Shown: one piece after another, positions 1 to 6,081 of the stretch
Numbering within the stretch: the first letter of the stretch is position 1
Layout of the letters: each line of letters begins with the position of its first letter
Assembly (NCBI GenBank): GCA_023418095.1
Contig: JAEZDL010000152.1
Location: 1-7,961, forward strand
Direction: 5' to 3'
Length of the DNA: 7,961 nt
Source: Bacteroidota bacterium
GTDB taxonomy: Bacteria; Bacteroidota; Bacteroidia; Flavobacteriales_F; PHOS-HE28
The notes under the pieces: model-generated
What the model was told of the DNA's origin: nothing
What the model saw: only the letters and a program-made list of their open reading frames with translations
The model's database searches: none
Translations under genes and position numbers: made by a program

Positions 1-1
1 G

Positions 2-355
2 CATTGGGTCGCGCATGCATGGGCGGTGTTCATCACCTTCACGTTCATCACCTTCACCAGGATCTGGTTCCGCAGTGATTCGCTGGAGACGGTCAACGAG
101 ATCCTTCACCAGATCACTTCCGATCCCGGCCTTCACCTGGCTGGTGAAGTGATCGCAGCGTTCCGCAAGGTGTTCCTTGTGATGCTCGCCGGCTTGATCA
201 TCCACTGGCTTCCGGAAACCTTCAAGCAACGCTACCGGCTTTGGTTCGCGCGTGCACCCTTGGCTGTGATCGCAGGTATCTCGATCGCCGTGGTGCTGGT
301 GATCTACCAGACCGTTACTGCGGAAATGGTCCCGTTCATCTATTTCCAATTCTGA
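2..355 (+). CDS. MBOAT family O-acyltransferase, C-terminal part (5' end outside window)
   Basis: The last 117 residues of a membrane-bound O-acyltransferase of the AlgI/DltB type, which moves acyl (often acetyl) groups onto extracellular or envelope polysaccharides. The reading frame is open from base 2, so the gene begins upstream of the window. Seen in sequence: a hydrophobic stretch followed by FTRIWFRSDSLE, matching the 'FT..WFRA.S...A' signature near the end of MBOAT proteins; a second hydrophobic segment (VFLVMLAGLIIHWLP); a third (PLAVIAGISIAVVLVIYQ); and the ending FIYFQF, common in Bacteroidetes MBOATs. The catalytic His region is expected upstream and is mostly not visible. A perfect 15-base tandem repeat (28-57) lies inside the gene. 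The family call is good; the acyl acceptor cannot be told. Confidence 0.85.
   Translation, partial: HWVAHAWAVFITFTFITFTRIWFRSDSLETVNEILHQITSDPGLHLAGEVIAAFRKVFLVMLAGLIIHWLPETFKQRYRLWFARAPLAVIAGISIAVVLVIYQTVTAEMVPFIYFQF
28..57 (+). repeat. Perfect 15-bp tandem duplication within the MBOAT gene
   Basis: GTTCATCACCTTCAC occurs at 28-42 and again, immediately adjacent, at 43-57. It is in frame and encodes FITFT twice within a transmembrane stretch just before the RIWFRS signature. The flanking bases do not extend the repeat. The spacing to the signature looks normal for the family, so this may be natural hydrophobic sequence rather than a recent insertion. Confidence 0.8.
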
Positions 356-392
356 CCGGAAGTGTTCCTTTCGCCCCACAGTGTTGGGCCGA

Positions 393-419
393 TCGGGTAA
401 TGGCATCCACGTTACCCGG
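393..419 (+). terminator. Hairpin downstream of the MBOAT gene, possible terminator
   Basis: CGGGTAATG (394-402) pairs with CGTTACCCG (410-418) around a 7-base loop, with one internal G-T pair; 393/419 can add a further T-G pair. It starts about 38 bases after the MBOAT stop codon. No T-run follows on either strand, so intrinsic termination is uncertain. The rest of 356-570 shows no convincing promoter or gene. Confidence 0.4.
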
Positions 420-570
420 AGTGACCTGCGAACTTAAAGGTCCAGATCATCGCGGCTGTTCTTCGATCCATCGTTCCATTCCCATTGATCGTCGCCTGAA
501 AATGCGCTCTCCCTCGAACAACGCCGATTTGGTCCCTGATCTGTCCCTGCCGGGGCCAAACCTTAGATCA

Positions 571-1107
571 ATGAACCGTTTCTGGAAGAACAACCTCGGC
601 CGTGTAGCGGCCATGGCGAGCCTTGTGTTCGCGATCGGCGCAACTGCGCAAACAACACCGAACAGCAATAGTAGAACGGATGGAGGTACCATGGATGCTC
701 CTCCTCCCCGCACAACCGAGCGCACCACCACCACTACGACCACACAGGAGAACAGTGCATGGCAGCGTTTCGATGAAACACGTTCCGCTGAAATGGGACT
801 GGACAAGACACAGACCGAGCGTTTGCGTGAGATCGATGAGCGTTACGATCGTGAATACCGCGCTCTCGGAGATGATCCGATGACAGCACCTGGCTACAAC
901 GATCTCCTTGATCGTCGTGACAAGGAAGTTCGTGGCGTACTTACGGAGGAGCAGTACGAGCGTTACAGCACGACCACCACGCGTACCACCACACCTTCTG
1001 GTACTACACCCGCCACGCCGGCCACTCGTGCCACACCAGGCACCAAGGGAACTCCGGCCACTCCGGCAACGCCAGCCACACCGGCTTCGCCAGCTACACC
1101 CAAGTAA
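571..1107 (+). CDS. Small secreted protein with Spy/CpxP-like helical core and Thr/Pro/Ala-rich tail
   Basis: A 178-residue protein of no assigned function. Residues 1-27 look like a Sec signal peptide (MNRFWKNNLGRVAAMASLVF, then AIGATAQ), with likely cleavage near ATA|Q. Residues 28-60 are a low-complexity linker with seven consecutive Thr (52-58). Residues 62-132 are charged and probably helical. Two segments, MGLDKTQTERLREID and LTEEQYERY, resemble the 'L.LT..Q...' repeats of Spy/CpxP-type periplasmic proteins; this is a resemblance by eye only. Residues 134-178 form a Thr-rich run followed by repeated Pro-Ala-Thr triplets ending in a single Lys, which could be a flexible, perhaps glycosylated or wall-spanning tail. 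The same frame is open back to 241, but that start would overlap the MBOAT gene and bury the signal peptide, so the ATG at 571 is chosen. No Shine-Dalgarno is seen. A strong terminator follows. Confidence 0.7.
   Translation: MNRFWKNNLGRVAAMASLVFAIGATAQTTPNSNSRTDGGTMDAPPPRTTERTTTTTTTQENSAWQRFDETRSAEMGLDKTQTERLREIDERYDREYRALGDDPMTAPGYNDLLDRRDKEVRGVLTEEQYERYSTTTTRTTTPSGTTPATPATRATPGTKGTPATPATPATPASPATPK
1006..1104 (+). repeat. Pro-Ala-Thr triplet repeat coding region
   Basis: This encodes residues 146-178 of the small secreted protein, roughly ten TPA-like triplets interrupted by RATPGTKG. Codons for the same residue vary (gcc, gca, gct; act, acg, aca), so the repetition is kept at protein level and is not a fresh DNA expansion. 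The bias also creates long spurious open frames on the opposite strand. Confidence 0.75.
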
Positions 1108-1137
1108 GTTGGTGCAATAGCAGGATCTGAATTGATG

Positions 1138-1171
1138 AAGGGCCGTTCCATCTGGTGGAGCGGCCCTTTCC
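1138..1171 (+). terminator. Strong intrinsic-type terminator
   Basis: AAGGGCCGTTCCA (1138-1150) pairs with TGGAGCGGCCCTT (1156-1168) as a 13-bp stem with one T-G wobble and a 5-base loop (TCTGG), followed by TTTCC. It begins 30 bases after the stop of the small secreted protein. It overlaps the earliest possible start (1132) of the next open frame, which supports placing the dehydrogenase start downstream at 1240. Confidence 0.75.
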
Positions 1172-1206
1172 ATTTGCCCCGATCGGTACGATCGGGAACC
1201 CACTTT

Positions 1207-1231
1207 CGCCTGTACGCACTGGATACCTTTG
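1207..1231 (+). promoter_or_regulatory. Candidate Bacteroidetes-type promoter for the sugar dehydrogenase
   Basis: TACCTTTG at 1224-1231 matches the Bacteroidetes -7 consensus TAnnTTTG exactly. The upstream element is weak: TTTC at 1204-1207, 16 bases away. Only 8 bases separate the box from the ATG at 1240, so the message would be almost leaderless. The site lies just after the terminator at 1138-1168, the expected place for a new transcription unit. Confidence 0.5.
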
Positions 1232-1239
1232 CGGGTGCG

Positions 1240-2622
1240 ATGAGATACCTGCTTCCATTCCTGTTCCTCTTCTCCCGAGTATCGGCCCAGCCGGAAGTGG
1301 AACTGCAACCAGTGGCCACAGGCCTGGGTTTTCTGGTCGATATAAGTCATGCGGGCGACGACCGGCTCTTCTGCCTCACCCAGAACGGCATTATCCGCAT
1401 CGTGCAGAACGGTGCTGTGCTGCCGCAACCGTTCATGGATCTTAGCGCACAGGTCTGGGGTTCTGGTGAGCTCGGATCCCTGGGACTTGCCTTCGACCCG
1501 GATTTCGAGAATACCGGTCACTTCTATGTGCATTACACGGCGCTCACCGATCAGGTATACACCCGAATCTCGCGTTTCCAGGTATCCTCCGATCCAAATG
1601 TGGGCGATCTTTCATCGGAACAGATCCTGTGGACCTATCCGCACCCCAGCAACATCCACAAAGGCGGCGATCTGAAGTTCGGCCCCGATGGCATGCTGTA
1701 CTTCAGCCTTGGTGATGGTGCATTCCCCGTGAATGGCCAGGATCTTACGGAGCCCCTGGCCTCCATCCTGCGGATCGATGTTTCCGGCGATAGCGCCGGC
1801 TTTGCCATTCCACAGGACAATCCGTTCGCTAATTCGATCGATACCGTTCAGGAAGTTTGGGCTTACGGCCTCCGGAATCCGTGGCGCATGTCCTTCGATC
1901 GGCTGACGGGTGATCTGTGGTTCGGAGATGTGGGTGCACAACAATGGGAGGAGATCGACCTGATCGAAGCGGGGACCGGTGGCGGCTGGAATTTCGGCTG
2001 GCGCTGCTTCGAAGGCCTTACCCCCATTCCAGATGCCACTGATTGTGGAGCCATCGAGGATCACGAACAACCCGTGATCGTTCATCCGCATACCGAAGGC
2101 TGGTGTGCGATCATCGGTGGCCGCGTTTACCGCGGTGGGACCTATCCCCAACTCTACGGAAGATACCTGTACACCGATCTATGCGCCGGTGTGATCCGGT
2201 CACTTCTTCCTGATGGCAGCGGGGGTTGGATGCCCGAACAGCTCGCCAGCGATCTTCCGTTCGGGTTGACGTGCATTGGCGAGGACCACGAGGGCGAACT
2301 TTACATCGGGCATCAAGGTGGAACATTGTATCGGCTCGTCGCGTCGATCACCACCAGCCTGGAGGACAGGCATTCCCAAAAGATCACGATCCATCCGAAC
2401 CCGGCAGCAGATCATGTGATCATCAACGGGCAGCTCTCCGCCGGATCGAAGCTCACGATCACCGATATGGCCGGCCGCCTCCTGGATCAGCGAACCCTCA
2501 GATCGGTGGAGAAAGATCCAGTGTTCGAGCTGCGATCCCTTGCCGTTGGCACATACGTGTTCATTGTGGAAGATCGCCAGGGCGGAAGGGTGCTTCAACA
2601 GATGATGATGGTGGAGAACTGA
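1240..2622 (+). CDS. Secreted PQQ-dependent sugar (aldose) dehydrogenase with T9SS sorting domain
   Basis: A 460-residue enzyme of the soluble glucose/aldose sugar dehydrogenase family (GdhB/YliI-like six-bladed propeller), which oxidises sugars with pyrroloquinoline quinone. Residues 1-16 are a Sec signal peptide (cleavage near VSA|Q). Family landmarks follow in order: GLAFDPDF (82-89), IHKGGDLKFGPDG (139-151) with the likely catalytic base His140, SLGDG (156-160), YGLRNPWR (209-216) with the usual PQQ-contact Arg (212), GGWNFGW (248-254), then GGRVYRGG and YLYTDLCAG. Residues about 382-460 (ITIHPNPAADHV onward, with LTITDMAGRLL and LAVGTYVFIVE) form a type A T9SS C-terminal domain, so the enzyme is probably exported across the outer membrane and attached to the surface or released. 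The ATG at 1240 is preferred over the in-frame ATG at 1132 because it gives a clean signal peptide and follows a terminator and a -7 box. Substrate and actual PQQ use are inferred; no PQQ synthesis genes are in the window. Confidence 0.88.
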   Translation: MRYLLPFLFLFSRVSAQPEVELQPVATGLGFLVDISHAGDDRLFCLTQNGIIRIVQNGAVLPQPFMDLSAQVWGSGELGSLGLAFDPDFENTGHFYVHYTALTDQVYTRISRFQVSSDPNVGDLSSEQILWTYPHPSNIHKGGDLKFGPDGMLYFSLGDGAFPVNGQDLTEPLASILRIDVSGDSAGFAIPQDNPFANSIDTVQEVWAYGLRNPWRMSFDRLTGDLWFGDVGAQQWEEIDLIEAGTGGGWNFGWRCFEGLTPIPDATDCGAIEDHEQPVIVHPHTEGWCAIIGGRVYRGGTYPQLYGRYLYTDLCAGVIRSLLPDGSGGWMPEQLASDLPFGLTCIGEDHEGELYIGHQGGTLYRLVASITTSLEDRHSQKITIHPNPAADHVIINGQLSAGSKLTITDMAGRLLDQRTLRSVEKDPVFELRSLAVGTYVFIVEDRQGGRVLQQMMMVEN

Positions 2623-2627
2623 CGGCT

Positions 2628-2647
2628 TTCGCCGATCGGGCGGTTTT
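2628..2647 (+). terminator. Weak hairpin with T-run after the dehydrogenase gene
   Basis: TCGCC (2629-2633) pairs with GGCGG (2639-2643, one T-G pair) around a 5-base loop, followed by TTTT (2644-2647). The stem is short. It sits 6 bases after the dehydrogenase stop and 15 before the next ATG, so it may only reduce read-through. Confidence 0.3.
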
Positions 2648-2661
2648 AGTTACTTAGCGCA

Positions 2662-3588
2662 ATGCGATCACCTTTATTACGCATGCTCCCCTGCGCCCTG
2701 CTGCTGCTGCTCACGTCCGCAGCGCTCGGCCAGGAACTTTTCATCATCCCGAAGTGGAAGCGCGATGATCTGCGCACCATGTACATCACGCGCACGCAAA
2801 CGATCACCAGGGTGAACGCGGAAGGTGAAAGGATGGATACGATCATTCCGTACAGTACGAGTGCGAAAGTGCGGGTCTATGATATCACGCCGGAGGTGGT
2901 GATGATCTCCATCGATCACGAGAACATGGTGCTGCCGATGCTCAAACCATATTTCGAGACCGGCTTCCCCTTCGAGGTGGAACCGTTCCGGCGGATGATC
3001 ATCCGGTACGAAGTGGATCGCGATAGCGGCGCACCGCGATTGTTGAACGCCACCGATCTGCGTGAATTCGTGAAGCGAGCTGCAGACCATTGCCTACGCG
3101 CCCTGCGGAAGAAGGATGCGGCGATCGCCCAGCAGGTAGAGGCTTCGCTTCAACCTTTGTTGCACCGGTTCGAGAATGAGAGCATGATCGAAAGCTCCAT
3201 CGATCAACAGGTCGGCTTTCTTTTCGAAGCCTTCGGAAAAAGCCTCGCTCAAAGTTCACCAGTTGAATTCGCCGATATGTTCTTCGCACCGTTCACCCAG
3301 GCGGATAGCGCTCATATCAACACCACGTATACGCTGATGAGCCGGTCTGATGATCAGGCGGAATTGAAGATCGTGAAGAAGCTGGCCGATCGGCCGGTCC
3401 CGGTGAAGAAGACAGCTTCTTCTCCAACACCCACTGACCGATCTGTGGGAATAGAGACCTGGCAACAACAACAGCTGATCACACTTGACCTGCGTACCAC
3501 CTGGCCGTTGAAGGTCACGACCACTTCACGGATGGAGATCACGAATGGGATCTCGGCTTCGGAAGAGACCACGGTCCAATTCCGTTAA
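2662..3588 (+). CDS. Secreted protein of unknown function
   Basis: A 308-residue protein I cannot assign with confidence. Residues 1-23 form a clear signal peptide (MRSPLLRMLPCALLLLLTSA, then ALG|Q). There is no Cys at the cleavage site, so it is not a lipoprotein, and no T9SS domain. The mature part begins with beta-rich sequence (about 25-120), has a charged helical middle (132-200, including DLREFVKRAADHCLRALRKK), a Ser/Thr/Pro-rich patch (251-261) and a final beta segment ending TTWPLKVTTTSRMEI (279-293). That arrangement, with a closing 'PLK...' strand, recalls large Bacteroidetes families of uncharacterised periplasmic proteins such as DUF6263, but this is only a suggestion. It follows the dehydrogenase by 39 bases and may share its transcript, though a weak hairpin lies between them. 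It converges on nhaA with a 13-base gap. Confidence 0.75.
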   Translation: MRSPLLRMLPCALLLLLTSAALGQELFIIPKWKRDDLRTMYITRTQTITRVNAEGERMDTIIPYSTSAKVRVYDITPEVVMISIDHENMVLPMLKPYFETGFPFEVEPFRRMIIRYEVDRDSGAPRLLNATDLREFVKRAADHCLRALRKKDAAIAQQVEASLQPLLHRFENESMIESSIDQQVGFLFEAFGKSLAQSSPVEFADMFFAPFTQADSAHINTTYTLMSRSDDQAELKIVKKLADRPVPVKKTASSPTPTDRSVGIETWQQQQLITLDLRTTWPLKVTTTSRMEITNGISASEETTVQFR

Positions 3589-3601
3589 TGGAAGGCAGTC
3601 T

Positions 3602-4966
3602 CTAGAGTGGATTTTCCTTCGGCTCTACAGCGAGATCTTCGGATGGGAGCGAGGGAACAGCAGGTGCTCTGCGCAAAATGATGAAACCGATCGTACCAGC
3701 GATCACCGATCCGAGAATGATCCCGAGCTTGGCCTGTTGTCGAAGATCGGGATCGGTGAACGCGAGCTCGTTGATGAAGAGCGACATGGTAAAACCGATG
3801 CCGGCAAGAAAACCCATACCGGCCAGGTGCGGCCACGTGATCCCGTAACCTAGTTGTGCGACGTTCATTTTAAGGAGCAGCCAGCAGATCAGCAGTATCC
3901 CCAACGGCTTTCCGATCAACAGACCGAAGGCGATGCCGAGCGAGATCGGATCGGTGAACATGCTCCCGATGTCCGATGGAAGTTCAACCCCGGCATTGGC
4001 CAGTGCGAAGAGCGGCATCACGATGAAGGCCACGAACGGATGCAACCGTCGCTCCAGTCGCTGCAGCGGTGTTGAAGCCTGTTCGCTCAACTTCGTGATC
4101 TCATCGATCGCGAAAAGCTGATCATCCGTGAGTGTTTTTTCCGGCGTTGGTTTCAATAGGCGGAATTGCGCGATGTACTTGTTCAACCTGTTGATGTAGG
4201 CTTTTTCATCGAGCTTCACTTCAACGGGGATAGTGGCCGCGGCAAGCACACCGGCCACCGTGGCATGCACCCCGCTCAGCAAAAAGGCCGTCCACAAACC
4301 ACCGATCCCGAAGATCGCATAGAAGATCGGGCTACGGATACCCAACAAATTACCGGCTATGAGGATCGCCAGGAAACCCGCCCCGATCAACAGATTGATC
4401 ACGGAGATATCCGAAGTATAGAACAACGCGATCACCAGTACGGCACCCAGATCATCCGCTATGGCAAGTGTGGTAAGAAAAATCTTCAGGGACATGGGCA
4501 CGCGTGAACCCAGCAGGGCGATCAGCCCAACTGCGAACGCGATGTCGGTGGCCATGGGAATTCCCCAGCCGCTGCTGGCCGGGCCGCTGAAGCCGTTGAT
4601 CGAGAGGAAGACCAGCGCCGGGAACAACATGCCGCCAACGCCAGCGGCCACCGGCAAGAGCGCCTTCGCCGGATCGGCCAGTTCACCGGCAACGATCTCT
4701 CGCTTCAATTCCAGTCCCACCACGAAGAAGAACATCGCCATCAATCCATCATTGATCCAATGGTGAAGGTTGCGTTCCAATTCCCATTGATCGAAACGTA
4801 AGGCGATGGTGTGTTCCCACAGGTGGTGATAGCTCTCGCTCCACGGCGAGTTCGCCCAGATGATCGCGATCAATGCGGCAACGAACAACAGGACACCGCC
4901 CGTTGCCTGGTTGTGCATGAAACGCTCAAAGGGCCTTACGATAAGATCGATCGGATCGATGCGCAT
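3602..4966 (-). CDS. nhaA: Na+/H+ antiporter NhaA
   Basis: An inner-membrane antiporter that expels Na+ (and Li+) in exchange for protons, used in salt and alkaline-pH homeostasis. The protein is 454 residues from the ATG at 4966. Seen: the N-terminal helix ending ATGGVLLFVAALIAIIWANS (21-40), GLMAMFFFVVGLELKRE (74-90), ATDIAFAVG (139-147) with Asp141 matching E. coli Asp133, IADDLGAV (169-176) with Asp171/Asp172 matching the Asp163/Asp164 pair, IGKPLGI (351-357) with Lys353 matching Lys300, and GIGFTMSLFI (389-398) of helix XI. All key residues are present. It is longer than E. coli NhaA (388) because of an extended charged loop (about 249-308) and a C-terminal tail. An in-frame GTG at 5002 would add 12 residues but lies upstream of a promoter-like box, so the ATG is preferred. 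It is on the same strand as, and 197 bases downstream of, the S24 repressor. Confidence 0.95.
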   Translation of the reverse strand: MRIDPIDLIVRPFERFMHNQATGGVLLFVAALIAIIWANSPWSESYHHLWEHTIALRFDQWELERNLHHWINDGLMAMFFFVVGLELKREIVAGELADPAKALLPVAAGVGGMLFPALVFLSINGFSGPASSGWGIPMATDIAFAVGLIALLGSRVPMSLKIFLTTLAIADDLGAVLVIALFYTSDISVINLLIGAGFLAILIAGNLLGIRSPIFYAIFGIGGLWTAFLLSGVHATVAGVLAAATIPVEVKLDEKAYINRLNKYIAQFRLLKPTPEKTLTDDQLFAIDEITKLSEQASTPLQRLERRLHPFVAFIVMPLFALANAGVELPSDIGSMFTDPISLGIAFGLLIGKPLGILLICWLLLKMNVAQLGYGITWPHLAGMGFLAGIGFTMSLFINELAFTDPDLRQQAKLGIILGSVIAGTIGFIILRRAPAVPSLPSEDLAVEPKENPL

Positions 4967-4974
4967 ATGGTCCG

Positions 4975-4996
4975 CGAAGGTAACTGCACGCCAAAG
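4975..4996 (-). promoter_or_regulatory. Weak -7-like box directly before nhaA
   Basis: On the - strand, TACCTTCG (4982 to 4975) matches TAnnTTTG at all but one position. Exactly 8 bases separate it from the nhaA ATG, the same spacing as the dehydrogenase box. A GTTG lies 22 bases upstream as a partial -33 element. The match is imperfect, so this is tentative. Confidence 0.3.
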
Positions 4997-5023
4997 GCTC
5001 ACTTCAACCTATCGCCGGCCGAT

Positions 5024-5043
5024 CCATGCACGTACGTACATGG
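5024..5043. repeat. 20-bp near-perfect palindrome upstream of nhaA
   Basis: CCATGCACGTACGTACATGG is symmetric at nine of ten base pairs (the exception is C5029 against A5038). It lies 57 bases upstream of the nhaA start. The octamer CATGCACG at its left end recurs at 5102-5109. Symmetry and position suit a dimeric regulator site, but nothing identifies the protein. Confidence 0.5.
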
Positions 5044-5084
5044 TCGCCAACCCTGATCCACACCGAAAGCTGGGGATCCGTATC

Positions 5085-5116
5085 GACGATCGATGTACTC
5101 ACATGCACGGATCGTC
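5085..5116. repeat. Inverted repeat GACGATC / GATCGTC
   Basis: GACGATC (5085-5091) and GATCGTC (5110-5116) face each other across 18 bases that include the second CATGCACG copy. Because GATCG is very common in this DNA, chance is a real possibility. Confidence 0.3.
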
Positions 5117-5121
5117 ATCGA

Positions 5122-5152
5122 CCGGGCCATCATACACCGTGGACCTGCCCGG
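5122..5152 (-). terminator. Hairpin after the S24 repressor gene, possible weak terminator
   Basis: CCGGGC (5122-5127) and GCCCGG (5147-5152) can pair with a 19-base loop, 11 bases beyond the repressor stop codon. There is no T-run on the - strand after it, so it may not stop transcription into nhaA. Confidence 0.25.
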
Positions 5153-5163
5153 CAATGAAAGGC

Positions 5164-5991
5164 TCAGAACTGCAACCGTCCCTGCTGCTCCATCGCTTTG
5201 CGCAGATGGCTCACCTCTTTGCGCAGATCGATCACGCTGCGTGAGAGTTCATCGCGTGAAAGGTTCGGTTCGGGGAGTTCGGCGCTTATGAAGTGCACGA
5301 ATTTCCAGATCTCCAGCACCTGCCCCACTTCCACCTCATAAGGCGAATAGATCGGATTGGTACTGCAGAGAAGCAGTGTGCCTTTCTCCTTCAACTGGTT
5401 GTACACCACCTTGAACACGATCCCATCCTCCTTGGTGACCACGATGTACGGCTGCCCATCGCGGATCGTCTGCCAGTTCTGGACATATTCCCCCGTGACC
5501 CATGATCCATCGGCAACGGGCGGCATGCTATCGCCACTGATCTGGAACGTACGGTACTTTCGATCGCGGCTCAGGAAAGGCATCTGGAAGGTGGGCAAAA
5601 TGCTGATGTACTCCGGATCCGCGTAACCGGCCGCGTAACCTGCCTTGGCCTTTTCCGGCACAAGTTCCACGTTCTCCCGATCCTCCTTGTCCACAGTAGT
5701 GGCAAGTACGCGGAGCCGCTTGCCGGCCAGATCGAGATCACCACCGCGCTCCAAGGTGCTCAGCGCATGTTCACCAAGCTGGGTCAGATCCTCCTTCAGC
5801 AGTTTATCCACGCTCACCTTGAAATAGGTGCTGATGCGTACCAGAAGATCGAAGGGCGGCTCAGCGCTGCCGTTCTCATAACCGCTCCAACTGGAGCGTT
5901 TCACATCCAGCGCGATCGCCGTTTCCTCTTGTGAACGGCCACGGCGCTGGCGAAGTAACTTGATGTTGGGTCCGAAGAATGGGTTTGCCAT
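5164..5991 (-). CDS. XRE-type HTH / S24 (LexA/CI-like) transcriptional repressor
   Basis: A 275-residue DNA-binding regulator. Residues about 8-64 form an XRE helix-turn-helix (IKLLRQRRGRSQEETAIALD, then RSSWSGYENG and a FKVSVDKLLKED end). Residues about 115-235 are a LexA/UmuD-type S24 peptidase domain: AKAGYAAGY (115-123) contains an Ala-Gly pair at 117-118 suited to self-cleavage, SGDSM (152-156) carries the nucleophile Ser155, and GIVFKVV (190-196) carries the general base Lys194. The last 30 or so residues (DLRKEVSHLRKAMEQQ) look like a short coiled coil, an addition to the basic fold. In this family cleavage on DNA damage or another signal relieves repression; the signal here is unknown. 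The start ATG is preceded by AAGGA at 5 bases' spacing. A divergent promoter region with repeated motifs lies upstream, so self-regulation is likely. No phage genes are nearby, which argues for a chromosomal regulator. Confidence 0.9.
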   Translation of the reverse strand: MANPFFGPNIKLLRQRRGRSQEETAIALDVKRSSWSGYENGSAEPPFDLLVRISTYFKVSVDKLLKEDLTQLGEHALSTLERGGDLDLAGKRLRVLATTVDKEDRENVELVPEKAKAGYAAGYADPEYISILPTFQMPFLSRDRKYRTFQISGDSMPPVADGSWVTGEYVQNWQTIRDGQPYIVVTKEDGIVFKVVYNQLKEKGTLLLCSTNPIYSPYEVEVGQVLEIWKFVHFISAELPEPNLSRDELSRSVIDLRKEVSHLRKAMEQQGRLQF

Positions 5992-5996
5992 GGTGA

Positions 5997-6001
5997 TCCT
6001 T
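5997..6001 (-). promoter_or_regulatory. Shine-Dalgarno-like site of the S24 repressor
   Basis: AAGGA on the - strand, 5 bases before the ATG at 5991. It is one of the few recognisable Shine-Dalgarno sequences in this window and supports that start. Confidence 0.5.
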
Positions 6002-6006
6002 ATTAT

Positions 6007-6023
6007 TGCCGGACTTCACGTCA
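6007..6023 (+). repeat. Candidate operator copy 1: TGCCGGA-N6-GTCA
   Basis: TGCCGGA (6007-6013), six bases, then GTCA (6020-6023). The same motif with the same internal spacing recurs at 6081-6097. This copy lies in the untranslated leader of the S24 repressor gene, between its -7 box and its start codon. Confidence 0.45.
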
Positions 6024-6048
6024 TACGATCGGCCATTTATCCGGCGGT

Positions 6049-6081
6049 CAAAGATAATGACAAAATATTAAGATTTACAAT
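6049..6081 (-). promoter_or_regulatory. Bacteroidetes-type promoter of the S24 repressor
   Basis: On the - strand, TATCTTTG (6056 to 6049) matches the -7 consensus TAnnTTTG exactly. ATTG (6081 to 6078) stands 21 bases upstream as a near -33 element (TTTG). The message would start near 6043, with a leader of about 50 bases. Confidence 0.6.

Noticed and set aside
241..570. Upstream extension of the small secreted protein to the start at 241
   Set aside because: It would overlap the MBOAT gene by more than 100 bases and place the signal peptide inside the protein.
1132..1239. Earlier start (1132) for the sugar dehydrogenase
   Set aside because: The extra 36 codons run through the terminator hairpin and would mask the signal peptide; the ATG at 1240 fits better.
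568..1533. Open frame of 321 residues on the - strand
   Set aside because: It spans two genes, their terminator and a promoter, reads as low-complexity Arg/Cys/Gly/Ser sequence, and results from the codon bias of the Thr/Pro/Ala tract on the other strand.
1612..2151. Open frame of 179 residues on the - strand inside the dehydrogenase gene
   Set aside because: The + strand product is a convincing known enzyme; the antisense frame has no recognisable domain or own promoter.
4166..4507. Open frames on the + strand within nhaA
   Set aside because: They are antisense to a gene with all family motifs intact and encode charged, domain-free sequence.
4967..5002. GTG start at 5002 for NhaA
   Set aside because: It adds 12 residues not typical of the family; the ATG at 4966 gives the usual short N-terminus.
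5024..5153. Inverted repeats as a CRISPR array or attachment site
   Set aside because: The repeats differ in sequence, are not regularly spaced, and no cas, integrase or tRNA gene is nearby.
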